This document shows, piece after piece, positions 8,720 through 17,600 of a stretch of 64,000 nt of DNA; the stretch's first letter is position 1; each line of letters begins with the position of its first letter. The notes under the pieces are model-generated. The model did not search any database, had not been told where the DNA came from, and was given only the letters and a program-made list of their open reading frames with translations. Position numbers and translations under genes: made by a program. Source of the stretch: Chlorobiota bacterium (lineage in GTDB: Bacteria; Bacteroidota; Ignavibacteria; OLB7); contig JAQBOZ010000011.1 of NCBI GenBank assembly GCA_028287785.1, positions 100,700 to 164,699 on the forward strand. The letters run 5' to 3'.

Positions 8720-9013
8720 ATGGACACGATTGGCTTTCTCTCCCTCTCGATCGATGAACTTCGCGATCTGATCTATCGCACCGTTGGTGATGCCCTTGAC
8801 GCCAGCAAGAAGAATTCGCCACCACCGGCCGAACCTGCCGGCAATGAACTCCTCACACGCAAGGAAGCGGCCGAGATGCTGCACGTCTCCGTTCTCACGC
8901 TCAGCAATTGGGAACGTCGGAATATCCTCCATCCGCGCCGTATCTCGCGGCGGGTTCTCTACATGAAAGCTGATCTCCTTGCAGCGCTTGCGCGGGCGGA
9001 CCGGCAGAGATAA
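8720..9013 (+). CDS. Xis-like helix-turn-helix DNA-binding protein
   Basis: 97 residues. The C-terminal half contains LLTRKEAAEMLHVSVLTLSN, then WERRNILHPRRI and a short wing with RVLYMKADLLAAL. This is the MerR-like winged helix of the excisionase/HTH_17 family, common in Bacteroidota mobile elements. The first ~45 residues are a helical, acidic extension. In a tRNA-integrated element it is the best candidate for the recombination directionality factor or a regulator of the integrase. Whether it binds the CGGGTAAGAA boxes is an inference. Confidence 0.8.
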   Translation: MDTIGFLSLSIDELRDLIYRTVGDALDASKKNSPPPAEPAGNELLTRKEAAEMLHVSVLTLSNWERRNILHPRRISRRVLYMKADLLAALARADRQR

Positions 9014-9078
9014 AATCAATGCCTTCCGTGGCTTTTTACGACCGCGGATTTCAGCAGGTGTACTAGTCGCAGTATGTC

Positions 9079-9213
9079 CTGCTGCGGATGGTTTACACAA
9101 CCAACCCGCAGCAGGACATTAACCATCAGGTACGGAAGGCAACGAGGAACCGCTCACCGCTGCCGCGCTTCAACATTGCATTGCGTCTGCTGACTCTACG
9201 GCTGGGGCAATGA
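9079..9213 (+). pseudogene. IS256-family transposase C-terminal fragment
   Basis: A 44-codon open stretch without its own start encodes LRRMVYTTNPQQDINHQVRK, followed by a segment ending in RLLTLRLGQ. This is the conserved C-terminal region of Mutator/IS256 transposases and is closely related to the larger IS256 remnant at 18523-19302 on the other strand. Everything upstream of it is missing. Confidence 0.75.
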
Positions 9214-9275
9214 TGTCGCATCATAGGTGAACGTAACCGACATCAACTGCTATCACCCATCTTAGGAACAACACA

Positions 9276-10211
9276 ATGACCACTCCATCTCCTCCACTAT
9301 CGAGAGAATCCCTTCAGACTCCTGACGGTGATCTCAACGTCTTTGATATGGCAAGTCGGAAACCTTTTGTGCCGTTGCGCGGCGAGGTGGTGATGTATGA
9401 ATACCTGCCTTGGCACGAGTCCGATCCCACGATGTATCCAACCATTCTCGATCTCATGGTTCGTATAACGCTCACAACTGTGACACCTCCGTACTGGGAT
9501 CGGAACTCGGAACCCAGGAAGGGAAGAGTGCTGTTTGTATCTCCCTTCGCTCAGCTTGTCCGTGTGGTCGAGCAGCATCTCAAGGCAGCGGGTGCGGATT
9601 GTAGCCGCGTTTGGGAGTACCCATGCAACGACCGTTCAGGGAATGCCATGTCTGTGATGCGGTTGCCCAATCATGCCGTGCGGCTCCGCGACGACATCAT
9701 TGAAACTGGGGCAGACCTTGTCGTGATTGATCCCCTGAACGGAATGCTCGCCGAGGATGCCGGCAGATTGCAACGCGAGACGATCGAGCGAGTACGTTCA
9801 GCCCTCAGACCCATTGCCACCGAGACCCATGCCGCGATCGTGGTTGGATTCGTTCGTACAGACTTGGACCCTCCCGATAGCCCCGATGACCACGCAATCC
9901 GGTCGTCAACCGGTGGGGCGACGACACAATCATCCTCGGCCGCTATCTACCGCTCGGCAGAGAAGTCCGGTCCGGTAGACGGCAGTAGCGTGGTGAGCAC
10001 CGCTGCTCATGGGGACGTGCCGAAGGCCATAGAATTCCTGCAACGGACGTTGGCGCGTGGACCGTGTTCGAGTCGAGAGGTGGAATCCCTTGCGTCTCAA
10101 CATGGCCTGAAGCAGCGAACGTTGCGAACAGCTCGTGAGAATCTTGGTATTCGCGTGTGGAAGAAGCAAGGCGCGAGTGGGCAATGGATGTGGGAGCTTC
10201 CCGTCAGATGA
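9276..10211 (+). CDS. RepA-like AAA_25 ATPase homologue with a degenerate P-loop
   Basis: 311 residues. The layout matches RecA/DnaB-type RepA-like ATPases of mobile elements: GRVLFVS after the first strand, a Walker B strand ADLVVIDPLNGML near residues 146-158, and a C-terminal winged-helix tail (RTLRTARENLGIRVWKKQGA to WMWELP) typical of these proteins. Where relatives carry a GDPGLGKST-like Walker A motif, this protein reads ESDPTMYPT (residues 48-56), so ATP binding is probably lost. It may be a decayed replication protein or a DNA-binding paralogue. No primase or replicase follows it. A hairpin at 10254-10292 ends the unit. Confidence 0.65.
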   Translation: MTTPSPPLSRESLQTPDGDLNVFDMASRKPFVPLRGEVVMYEYLPWHESDPTMYPTILDLMVRITLTTVTPPYWDRNSEPRKGRVLFVSPFAQLVRVVEQHLKAAGADCSRVWEYPCNDRSGNAMSVMRLPNHAVRLRDDIIETGADLVVIDPLNGMLAEDAGRLQRETIERVRSALRPIATETHAAIVVGFVRTDLDPPDSPDDHAIRSSTGGATTQSSSAAIYRSAEKSGPVDGSSVVSTAAHGDVPKAIEFLQRTLARGPCSSREVESLASQHGLKQRTLRTARENLGIRVWKKQGASGQWMWELPVR

Positions 10212-10253
10212 GGCGAGAGACTGAGAGCATCGCTGATCGTGAGGAGCCAAACT

Positions 10254-10292
10254 GAAGCCGTCGACGCATGAAGAACGTGCGTCGGCGGCTTC
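10254..10292 (+). terminator. Hairpin after RepA-like gene
   Basis: A 15-bp stem with one mismatch and a 9-base loop (GAAGCCGTCGACGCA with TGCGTCGGCGGCTTC) about 40 bases beyond the stop codon, followed by a short TCGTTTC run. Confidence 0.55.
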
Positions 10293-10591
10293 GTCGTTTC
10301 ATCGACTCGACTGGATGAACCTGTGTACATACCCTCTGCTTCGCATGCACGGCTCCTTCACCGGATCTGATTCGTTGTCGGCAGGTTGTTGCTGCACAGA
10401 TATCCATCGGCCAGCTTCCTGTCGACATTCATGAACCCCTGTGGCCCCGTGGGAGATGCCAGGCCCTGGAGGCTTTCTGATAACACTGCTGCGAACGACG
10501 ACAATCCCTTAGGAGAGAATCGATCCCACCTCCTCCAAATTCTCACGGCTCCTCCCAATGACTGCAACGATCGCCACATGGTGGATGATTG

Positions 10592-10844
10592 AACTTGACG
10601 CGCGCAGGAAGTCGTGCGTCAAGTTCCCACTCGTATATCGGCAACTTGGTTGCTCTGTCGTGACATGTTTGAATCCTGTCTAAGAGGCGGGGTAGAGGCG
10701 ACATAGAGGCGAGGGAAGTTTGACGCGAAGCTGCTCCGTTCTTGACCTGATTTCACCAGATGAACTTGACGTCATCTTAAAACGGCGCGCGTCATCTTCG
10801 ATAGAATAAATAAATTTCGACGTTTTTTGTGTCGAGCTTGACGC
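10592..10844. repeat. Iteron-like region: TTGACGC boxes and 11-bp direct repeats
   Basis: Five copies of a box close to ARYTTGACGC occur at 10592-10601, 10616-10625 (inverted, forming a 10-bp palindrome with the first), 10717-10726, 10763-10772 and 10835-10844. Between them AGAGGCG is repeated three times at an exact 11-base period (10683, 10694, 10705), and GTCATCTT occurs twice 20 bases apart (10771, 10791). No gene is visible here. The spacing by one helical turn and proximity to a RepA-like gene suggest a replication origin or operator array. Confidence 0.5.
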
Positions 10845-11039
10845 AAAACGCGCGCGGATTTCTGCATTTCTGTCGGTATAAGAATGAGTGCAACGGATTT
10901 TTGTACAATTGGCAATGCGGCTAGTTGACATTGCCTCGTTATGGTGGAAACGAGTTCGTGATTGTGTGAGCTCGATCGAGCTAGATCGCCTAATGCTGAG
11001 GCAGCTGCTCATGGTTTAAAACACGCCGACGTATTAGAA

Positions 11040-11310
11040 TATTGCTGTACGAGTCCCGCTTGACTTGCGTAGACATGGCCATTGATCGGCTCTTGTTTCA
11101 GCGTAGCGAAGAAGCTCTTGCTCGGCGCATTATCCCAACAGTTGCCCCGACGGCTTATGCTCTCCTCAGCCGCGTTGCTGCGGCACTATTGCCCGATTCC
11201 CGCGGTTGCATACTGACTCCTCTGATCGGAGTACAGCATATCGTGATTGATCAGCTTATCCTACAGTGCCATGACGATTGCTTGGCAAAGGTCACGCATT
11301 GACGATCAGC
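11040..11310 (-). pseudogene. IS3-family transposase (orfB) C-terminal remnant
   Basis: On the minus strand the sequence reads RRGNCWDNAPSKSFFATLKQ then EPINGHVYASQ, the hallmark C-terminal part of the IS3/IS150-type DDE transposase. Upstream, a damaged version of the preceding strand (YSDQRSQYA, normally HSDRGSQYA) is present with internal stops. Both ends of the IS are lost. Confidence 0.7.
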
Positions 11311-12062
11311 ATCTGGCCAATGCCGTCACGTAATGAGCTTCATATCGTGCGGCGCGGAGGTCTGAGAGGATACCGTCACAATTTGTTCATGATCCACTGG
11401 GACATGAAATTGCTTCTGGTTCTGTTAAGTCGTGGCACGGCGAAGCGCTATGGAATTGTACTGACGTGCCAGCTGGCGTATATGGGCTGAGCATCTTTGC
11501 TGCTGCTGAAACATCGCTACAAACTGTCCACCTGCTGAAAGAGTAATGTGAAGCTCAGTCCGTTAGCGTCAACGCATCCAATGAAGCGACTGAAGCAAGC
11601 GCATGTGAAGGATCGTTTCTCGGCCTTGAGCGAATCGGAGATGCACGCGCTGGGATTGATCGCTGACACAATCCGAGAGGATTAGAAGAGGGGGGAGGAG
11701 GCCGGGACGGAGGTATCCGATTGGCCCGGGTAATACGGGTAACGATTTGGCACCTTCAGCTATCGGATCGCAGACGGCGGTTAGCATTATGAGCTGACGC
11801 CGAATATCGATGCGAACACCACCCTTGGTGTAGCTAGCGCGTAACAGAGAGGAAGACATAGGGGGATTCGGCATTCTTCACTGGCCGGAAAGAGGATCGG
11901 AATGTATGCCACGAAATCAAATCGGTCCTGTACTTACCAATGCCGGCAAGAACTATCTCCCCTTCCACTTTGCCCACGCGTCGATGTATATTAGGCAGAT
12001 ATCCGTTCCTCTCTGTTCGAGAACCACATCCTATTGAACCTATATTCTGATACGGAAGAGAT
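11311..12062. other. Degenerate non-coding stretch upstream of the STAND gene
   Basis: No gene can be supported. A 34-codon open stretch from 11581 (MKRLKQAHVKDRFSALSESE) resembles the end of a small regulator but has no further context. The last ~100 bases become AT-rich and probably carry the promoter of the 12063 gene. Confidence 0.4.
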
Positions 12063-15000
12063 ATGTCTAAAATCAACCAGATCCAGTCCGCACTGAAGGC
12101 AATCGACCAAGCTCGGTTTCAACAACTCTGCGATCACTACCTTCACAAGCAAGGGTACGTCAATATTAATTCGATTGGTTTGGTTATCGGGAAGGATAAG
12201 ACAAAGACTGGGACTCCTGACACTTATATATCTCTTACTAGTGGTAAATATCTCTTTGCTGAATATACAACTCAGCAAGAGGGTGTCGTATCGAAGTTCG
12301 AAGATGACCTTGCTAAATGCTTCGATTCAACGAAGACAGGCTTGTCGGATAGCGAAATCGAAAAAGTCTTTCTCTGTTACAACGGACAGATGGATGTTCG
12401 TGGTGATCAAAGACTAAAGGCACTTGGAGCCAAACACGGCTGCATTGTTGAGATAATTGGAATTGGTCGTCTGTCGCACGATTTGAAAGACAAATATCCC
12501 GATCTAGCGAAGGAACATTTAAACGTTGATGTTGATTCCGGTCAAATCCTCGATGAGGAACGGTTCATTGCGATGTACCAGAAGCACCCCAACGCCACGC
12601 GAATCGATACTGTATTCCTGGGGCGCGAATCGGATCTTGAGCTTGCGCATGAGTTCTTGCTGAGTAACAATGTGTTGCTCATCTCCGGGCGTCCGGGCGT
12701 CGGCAAAACACGATTCGCGTTGGAATGTTGTCGCCGATTTGCCGGATCGCATAGTGAATATCGTGCCTCTTACGTGTTCAACCGTTCCGCCGACGTTTAC
12801 GACGATGTCCGAACCTATTTCAGCCAACCTGGCAAATACCTGATAATGATCGATGATGCGAACCGGCGGACGGGTCTTACATATTTCCTGGAATTACTTC
12901 AAGAGCAAAGTAATGATCGCGAGTTCAAGATCGTTTGCACTGTCCGTGACTACGCAGCGGAGAAGATCAGAAGTGATATAGGAAAATATGCTCGGCCGGA
13001 CGAGCTTGAAATCAACCCGTTCAGCAACGACGAGATCAAGGAACTTGTCCGGGTATCCTATAACATCCAGAATGGTGATTATCTCCGCCGGATCGAGCGA
13101 CTCGCCCAGGGAAACCCACGGCTTGCCATGATGGCTGCAAAAGTTGCGACTGAACATAATTCACTTGGCAGTATCGACGACGTTTCGGCCCTCTACGATG
13201 AATATTTCAAATCCATTCGTGGTGATATGGAAGGCGACGACTTCCCGGGTCTTCTGCGGGCGGCTGCTGCGGTAACTTTTTTTCGTGGTATTGACCGCGA
13301 TAACGATGAACAGAAACATCTTATTCTCGATGCCTTTGGTCTAGACAACGATTCTTTCTGGAGTTATCTCGAACGGCTACATGAGTTGGAAATAGTGGAT
13401 TTATGGGAAGATCATTCCATCGCTCGAATAGCAGATCAGGTATTGGCGACGTATCTGTTCTATCGGGCCGTGTTCGTTGATAAGGTTATTGATCTAACAT
13501 TCGTTCTCACGAAGTTATTCCCGCGCTTTCGATCCCGTCTGATGGATGCCGTTAGTCCGGTATACTCAGCATTTGATGTGACACTCATTGAGAAAGTATT
13601 GAAACCAAGCATTCTAAATGTCTGGGGCCAATTCACAGATCAGAAGAGATGGGATGAACTGTGGGAACTGATGGAGGCATTCTGGTGGGTGAATGAGAAT
13701 CAGACTTTGATAATAGTCCGTGACTCTATCCGCTCAATGGAAAGTGAGTTGATTGATGTAGCAAGCATCGAATGGAAGACGAACTCCTTTGTGCCTCGAT
13801 CAACTCCACTTAGTGTGCTTTCGCAGTTTCGAGGGTCCGTCTACCAACAGAACGCAGCTAAACTTATTCTCGACTATGCAGCCAAGCAACCAAGTGCATA
13901 TCCCTATGTCATTCATATTTTGACAGACGATTACGGTTTTCGCACCAATTCACATCGGTATGGATATGCAACTGAAAAGATGGTTCTCGATGTCATATGG
14001 GCGGAGTGGGAATCAACAAAGCGGTTTGAGAGCGCATGGCTCTACGTCGCCGTGGTAAATGAATTCATCAAAACTCATCATATGGCAACTGAACCGCTAA
14101 ATCGCAGGGCGCTCACGATAATGCAGTTCGATCTCTTACCCACTGAAGAGATGCAGGCAATGCGGCGGATGATGCTGAAGCAATTGTTGGAATTGTACGA
14201 GCGTCCGGAGTTGGTAGGCTCCGTGACTGCACTGCTCCACCAATACCCTCGTATGGGATGTGACATTAGTGGTAAGGGTATCATAGGATGGGACATGGAA
14301 ATACTATTGCCGTTTGTCCGAAGTCATCTTGATCCTGCTAAGTATAGCGATTGCCGATATGTGCAGAGTTTATTGGCACATTGCCGGCGCAACGATGTTG
14401 AGTATGACCAAGATTTGAAAACGATATTCACAAATCAGACCTACGAACTGAGCATTCTCCTGACGGATGATTATGAGGAATTGCAAGAGTACGGACATGA
14501 CCACTATCGAGAGCGGAAACGGGATGCTATCCGCCAGCAGTTTAGCCTGTATACGGCTCATGAGTATCGCGTTCTTCTGCAGCAATGTCAGGAGGTCCTT
14601 GCCGCGACGAGCCGGCAATATCAAATCCTTGAGGGGATAGGCCAGATTTTACTCGATCTGTTGAATCGTGACCCCACTCTGTTCGAAATTGTGATGGCGA
14701 AGTATCTGGATGACGGCGACAGTCTCACTATTCATCCAGATCAATTTGTGGGTGCGATGATGACTGCGTTCGGTGCCAAACGCACTCATGATGTTGTTGA
14801 ATATGCTACCAGTAATGTTAAGGATAAATGGCTGTTCTCCTATTTTAGCTTGTTACCTGAGACATCCATTACAGCATCCGAGGCAGAACAGCTAAAGAAT
14901 CTCTACGCGGTGGCTGACGTACAGGTCATGCCCTATCGCCTCGCTTACCTTGAGCGATTTAGTAGGGCATCTCCAACCATCGCAAATGATATTGTAACCA

Positions 15001-15806
15001 CTTTGCTCCGGCGATCAAAAGAGGACAAGCGGTACATCTTTTGCTTCTCAAAGCTATTTTTACTCGCTGGTGAAAATCAGGAGGCAATGCTCCTACGTAC
15101 TCTCGATATCGACAACATCGAGACGGCATATATTGAGGTCGCGAGTATCGAACGGCACCTCGACTATCAGTGTCGAGCGATGTCTCTGATCCTCGACCGC
15201 GATCCGGCTTTTCTCAATAAGTACATTCACGAACGTCATCAAGTTCGTAAAGATCATTACTGGCCCGAGGAGCGTGATTACAGTCTGTTATGGGAGCGTG
15301 ATGATTATCGTGCAATAATAAAATCGGCTTTGGATGAGGCATTTGGCCTCGATAAGAAAGATCGATTTTTTCTGAGCGATACGCGAGATCGGCTTTTGAC
15401 GGTTTCTCGATTGGGAAACGATGAACGTCGTAAACCATGTGAGAGAGTGATCTCGCTTCTCGAAGAAATCATCGAGGAGCACTACTCCAATCGGGAGTAC
15501 ATGGAGTTCTTATCTGACGGTATTGCCCGCTTCGACGAAGACACACACAGGCGTTTGCTCGCATTCTTCCTTCTGCACAATAAGAACCCGGAGGACTTTC
15601 AAAAGTTGTGGCTGGAACCGAGCAGTGGATCGGCCTCTGGGAGTTGGGTTCCGGTGTACACCAGACAGAAGGAATTCCTTCAATCGTTGTTTTCGCTCGT
15701 GGCGGATATCGACTTGCTCGATCATCGTGCGTACTTGGAACACCGAATTGAGATACTGGAGCAGCAGATTGAACGGGAAAAGCGGAGCGACTTTTTAGAA
15801 GAATAG
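12063..15806 (+). CDS. Nuclease-STAND NTPase, Avs-like putative antiphage protein
   Basis: 1247 residues, cytoplasmic. Residues ~10-130 form a PD-(D/E)xK-like nuclease domain: an F-x-x-L-C helix, then TGTPDTYIS (Asp53) and KYLFAEYTTQ (Glu67), with Thr69 where the classical Lys would be. Residues ~185-420 are a STAND-type P-loop NTPase: Walker A GRPGVGKT (209-216), Walker B YLIMIDDANR (259-268), a sensor-like FKIVCTVRDY strand and a GNPRLAMMAA winged-helix signature. The remaining ~800 residues are helical and repeat-like without a recognised domain. This order (N-terminal nuclease, NTPase, large C-terminal sensor) matches Avs-type defence proteins, notably the Mrr-nuclease form, but the family is not proven. 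The gene is more AT-rich than the host and lies between IS remnants, consistent with transfer. A GGAAGAG box precedes the ATG. Confidence 0.75.
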   Translation: MSKINQIQSALKAIDQARFQQLCDHYLHKQGYVNINSIGLVIGKDKTKTGTPDTYISLTSGKYLFAEYTTQQEGVVSKFEDDLAKCFDSTKTGLSDSEIEKVFLCYNGQMDVRGDQRLKALGAKHGCIVEIIGIGRLSHDLKDKYPDLAKEHLNVDVDSGQILDEERFIAMYQKHPNATRIDTVFLGRESDLELAHEFLLSNNVLLISGRPGVGKTRFALECCRRFAGSHSEYRASYVFNRSADVYDDVRTYFSQPGKYLIMIDDANRRTGLTYFLELLQEQSNDREFKIVCTVRDYAAEKIRSDIGKYARPDELEINPFSNDEIKELVRVSYNIQNGDYLRRIERLAQGNPRLAMMAAKVATEHNSLGSIDDVSALYDEYFKSIRGDMEGDDFPGLLRAAAAVTFFRGIDRDNDEQKHLILDAFGLDNDSFWSYLERLHELEIVDLWEDHSIARIADQVLATYLFYRAVFVDKVIDLTFVLTKLFPRFRSRLMDAVSPVYSAFDVTLIEKVLKPSILNVWGQFTDQKRWDELWELMEAFWWVNENQTLIIVRDSIRSMESELIDVASIEWKTNSFVPRSTPLSVLSQFRGSVYQQNAAKLILDYAAKQPSAYPYVIHILTDDYGFRTNSHRYGYATEKMVLDVIWAEWESTKRFESAWLYVAVVNEFIKTHHMATEPLNRRALTIMQFDLLPTEEMQAMRRMMLKQLLELYERPELVGSVTALLHQYPRMGCDISGKGIIGWDMEILLPFVRSHLDPAKYSDCRYVQSLLAHCRRNDVEYDQDLKTIFTNQTYELSILLTDDYEELQEYGHDHYRERKRDAIRQQFSLYTAHEYRVLLQQCQEVLAATSRQYQILEGIGQILLDLLNRDPTLFEIVMAKYLDDGDSLTIHPDQFVGAMMTAFGAKRTHDVVEYATSNVKDKWLFSYFSLLPETSITASEAEQLKNLYAVADVQVMPYRLAYLERFSRASPTIANDIVTTLLRRSKEDKRYIFCFSKLFLLAGENQEAMLLRTLDIDNIETAYIEVASIERHLDYQCRAMSLILDRDPAFLNKYIHERHQVRKDHYWPEERDYSLLWERDDYRAIIKSALDEAFGLDKKDRFFLSDTRDRLLTVSRLGNDERRKPCERVISLLEEIIEEHYSNREYMEFLSDGIARFDEDTHRRLLAFFLLHNKNPEDFQKLWLEPSSGSASGSWVPVYTRQKEFLQSLFSLVADIDLLDHRAYLEHRIEILEQQIEREKRSDFLEE

Positions 15807-15819
15807 AGGTGGCTGGCTT

Positions 15820-16525
15820 GTGGGCCAGAACTATAACCAGGCTTCTTTAAGCCAATCACTGGTGTGGGCACTCACGAAGTTGTAGCTCCAGACATGGTTG
15901 GCAGGTTCCGGTCATTAGATGCTCGCGATGGGTGCGGGCATGCCGCGATCGCTTCTTTTGCTTGGCCGGTATGCGCAGTTCTTCCCATCATCAGATCCGC
16001 TCGGTGCACTTGCGGTTGACAGCTCATCCGTCGACTCGCAGTTCTGCGTGGGCACGGCGATAGCCCTAGTGCCGATGTTGGGGGAACCTTCCACATCGAC
16101 TGCCGCAACGGCTCACCGCGTTGGCTTCTGTGCCGCTGTTAGTGTTACGTTGCTTGAGTTTGCCTCAGCAACTACAGGCACGGCGCTGGCTGATTGTAAT
16201 CTTCTGCTGAACATGGTCGACCGACCGCTGACGGGCTTACCATGTTCCCTTAGCCACCTCCTTCAGTATGCTTGACTCGATCGCTTGGTCGGCGGTGATC
16301 TTTCGAATGCGTTGGTTCTCCTTCTCCGGCTCAGGCAAACGATATCTCCGACGGTTGCATCCCGCCGTACTTCTGCTTCCAGCGATAATTGCTCTTTGAT
16401 CCGATGCTGAGCTGCCACAGGCTTCGTTGGCGGTAGCTTCGTCGACGAACATGCGTTCGATCTTTTGTAGCAGTCTGATGATCTAGTCGGTTGTATGACG
16501 CTTCTTCATGAGAATCTCCTCTCTG
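15820..16525 (-). pseudogene. IS3-family (IS407-like) orfA/orfB remnant
   Basis: The minus strand from ~16520 encodes a damaged orfA: MKKRHTTD, a shifted segment YRWKQKYGGMQPSE, then EKENQRIRKITADQAIES and ILKEVAKGTW, the typical IS3 orfA order. Further on, the orfB signature NHVWSYNFVSAHT appears at about 15860-15900 in yet another frame, after which similarity ends. Multiple stops and frameshifts make it inactive. Confidence 0.65.
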
Positions 16526-16839
16526 GATGGGATGGTTGACTCCCATAACGTATGGATTACTTCTTGGGGGCAGGTCACAGCCAGTATCTTATCGCCTAAC
16601 TAATGGAGTAACCCAAGACGACCACAAGGATATTACTCAGATCCGACCCTTAGTCACAGAGGCTGGGAACCGGAAATTGATGTGATATGCCGCTGATTTC
16701 CACAAATTTCTCAAAAATCGATGAAAATTACCTATGGTTGTTATTGCTGACAGTTTTGTAGATTGAGCGCGCCAAATTGTGCCTCCTGCGATATGGCTAG
16801 TCCGTTCTGCCAGATGTCGCATCGACTCTTTCTTTCACG

Positions 16840-16903
16840 CACCGGGAGTCCCGATCACCGCAAGGCTCGGGAGCGCTTGGCATAAGCGCGGCAGCTCCCG
16901 GTG
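16840..16903. ncRNA. Three-way-junction palindrome upstream of hypothetical gene
   Basis: An outer 9-bp stem (CACCGGGAG 16840-16848 with CTCCCGGTG 16895-16903) encloses two inner stems: TCCCGA/TCGGGA (16849-16854 and 16867-16872) and GCGCTT/AAGCGC (16873-16878 and 16884-16889). All three are perfect. It ends 17 bases before the start of the next gene. It could be a structured 5' leader, a small RNA or a DNA recombination/REP-like element; type assignment is a guess. Confidence 0.45.
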
Positions 16904-16920
16904 TACTTTTCTGCCATCTT

Positions 16921-17436
16921 ATGCCAAAGACCAAGAAAATTCCATCAGCTACTGAAGCCGATCAGCAGGGTGCCTTTGTTCCGTGGAGGATGATTGATGA
17001 CATCGATATCGGTCTGTCGACCCTGTTCGTAACTATCGAAGCCGTTCGCCATTTCATGGATGAGTCCGATGATGGTTCGCTGGAATGGCAATTGCTCCGC
17101 AACGCATTGCCGGAAACGTTCTACGATCTTCTGGGCGTGCTGGATCGCGCCGGAGTTCTGGAGACAACGTCGCGATATCCCATTGCGGCACGTGCCGCCA
17201 ATCGAAGCAAAAATCAGCATACTCCGCCATCATCGTCGGATGATCTTGAGAAGCCGCAGCCTCATCTGGCACCGCCGTATGCCGTCGACACATGGGCAGA
17301 GATGGTAGTGATGGGACGGCAATTGATGATACGGTTCCTGCTGGAAAAGGCCCTTGCCGAGAATAACGAGCGCAGGGTAACGCTGCTTCAAGGTGCCACG
17401 GAGGTTGCGCGGCGTGGAGTGGTGGAAGCAGGGTAG
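16921..17436 (+). CDS. Hypothetical protein
   Basis: 171 residues, soluble, no signal peptide. Two helical parts (residues ~20-80 and ~120-165) flank a Ser/Pro/Asn-rich linker (NRSKNQHTPPSSSDD). I recognise no family. It sits directly behind the three-way-junction palindrome and in front of a hairpin (17473-17498), so it is probably its own transcription unit. The neighbours are defence-type genes, which makes an accessory function plausible but unproven. Confidence 0.6.
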   Translation: MPKTKKIPSATEADQQGAFVPWRMIDDIDIGLSTLFVTIEAVRHFMDESDDGSLEWQLLRNALPETFYDLLGVLDRAGVLETTSRYPIAARAANRSKNQHTPPSSSDDLEKPQPHLAPPYAVDTWAEMVVMGRQLMIRFLLEKALAENNERRVTLLQGATEVARRGVVEAG

Positions 17437-17472
17437 TCCTATCTCCGCGACGTGTAGTCCAAACCGGAATGG

Positions 17473-17498
17473 CGGTTCAGAATGGAATATCTGAACCG
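17473..17498 (+). terminator. Hairpin between hypothetical and MNT-HEPN genes
   Basis: CGGTTCAGA pairs perfectly with TCTGAACCG across an 8-base loop, 37 bases after the upstream stop codon. Confidence 0.5.
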
Positions 17499-17600
17499 TC
17501 GTTTATATCAATGACGATAGCGTCTTCATCGAATCCGGGTTCGATGCAGGCGTAACCATCTGATCCGCTGTATATTCGCCACGTCTCACATGCGATCCCA

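Noticed and set aside
11040..16525. The idea that the STAND gene interrupted a single IS3 element, because IS3 remnants on the same strand lie on both sides.
   Set aside because: The right remnant has an IS407-like orfA and orfB start, while the left remnant has the C-terminal signature of the IS3/IS150 group. They look like different elements, so one interrupted IS is not supported.
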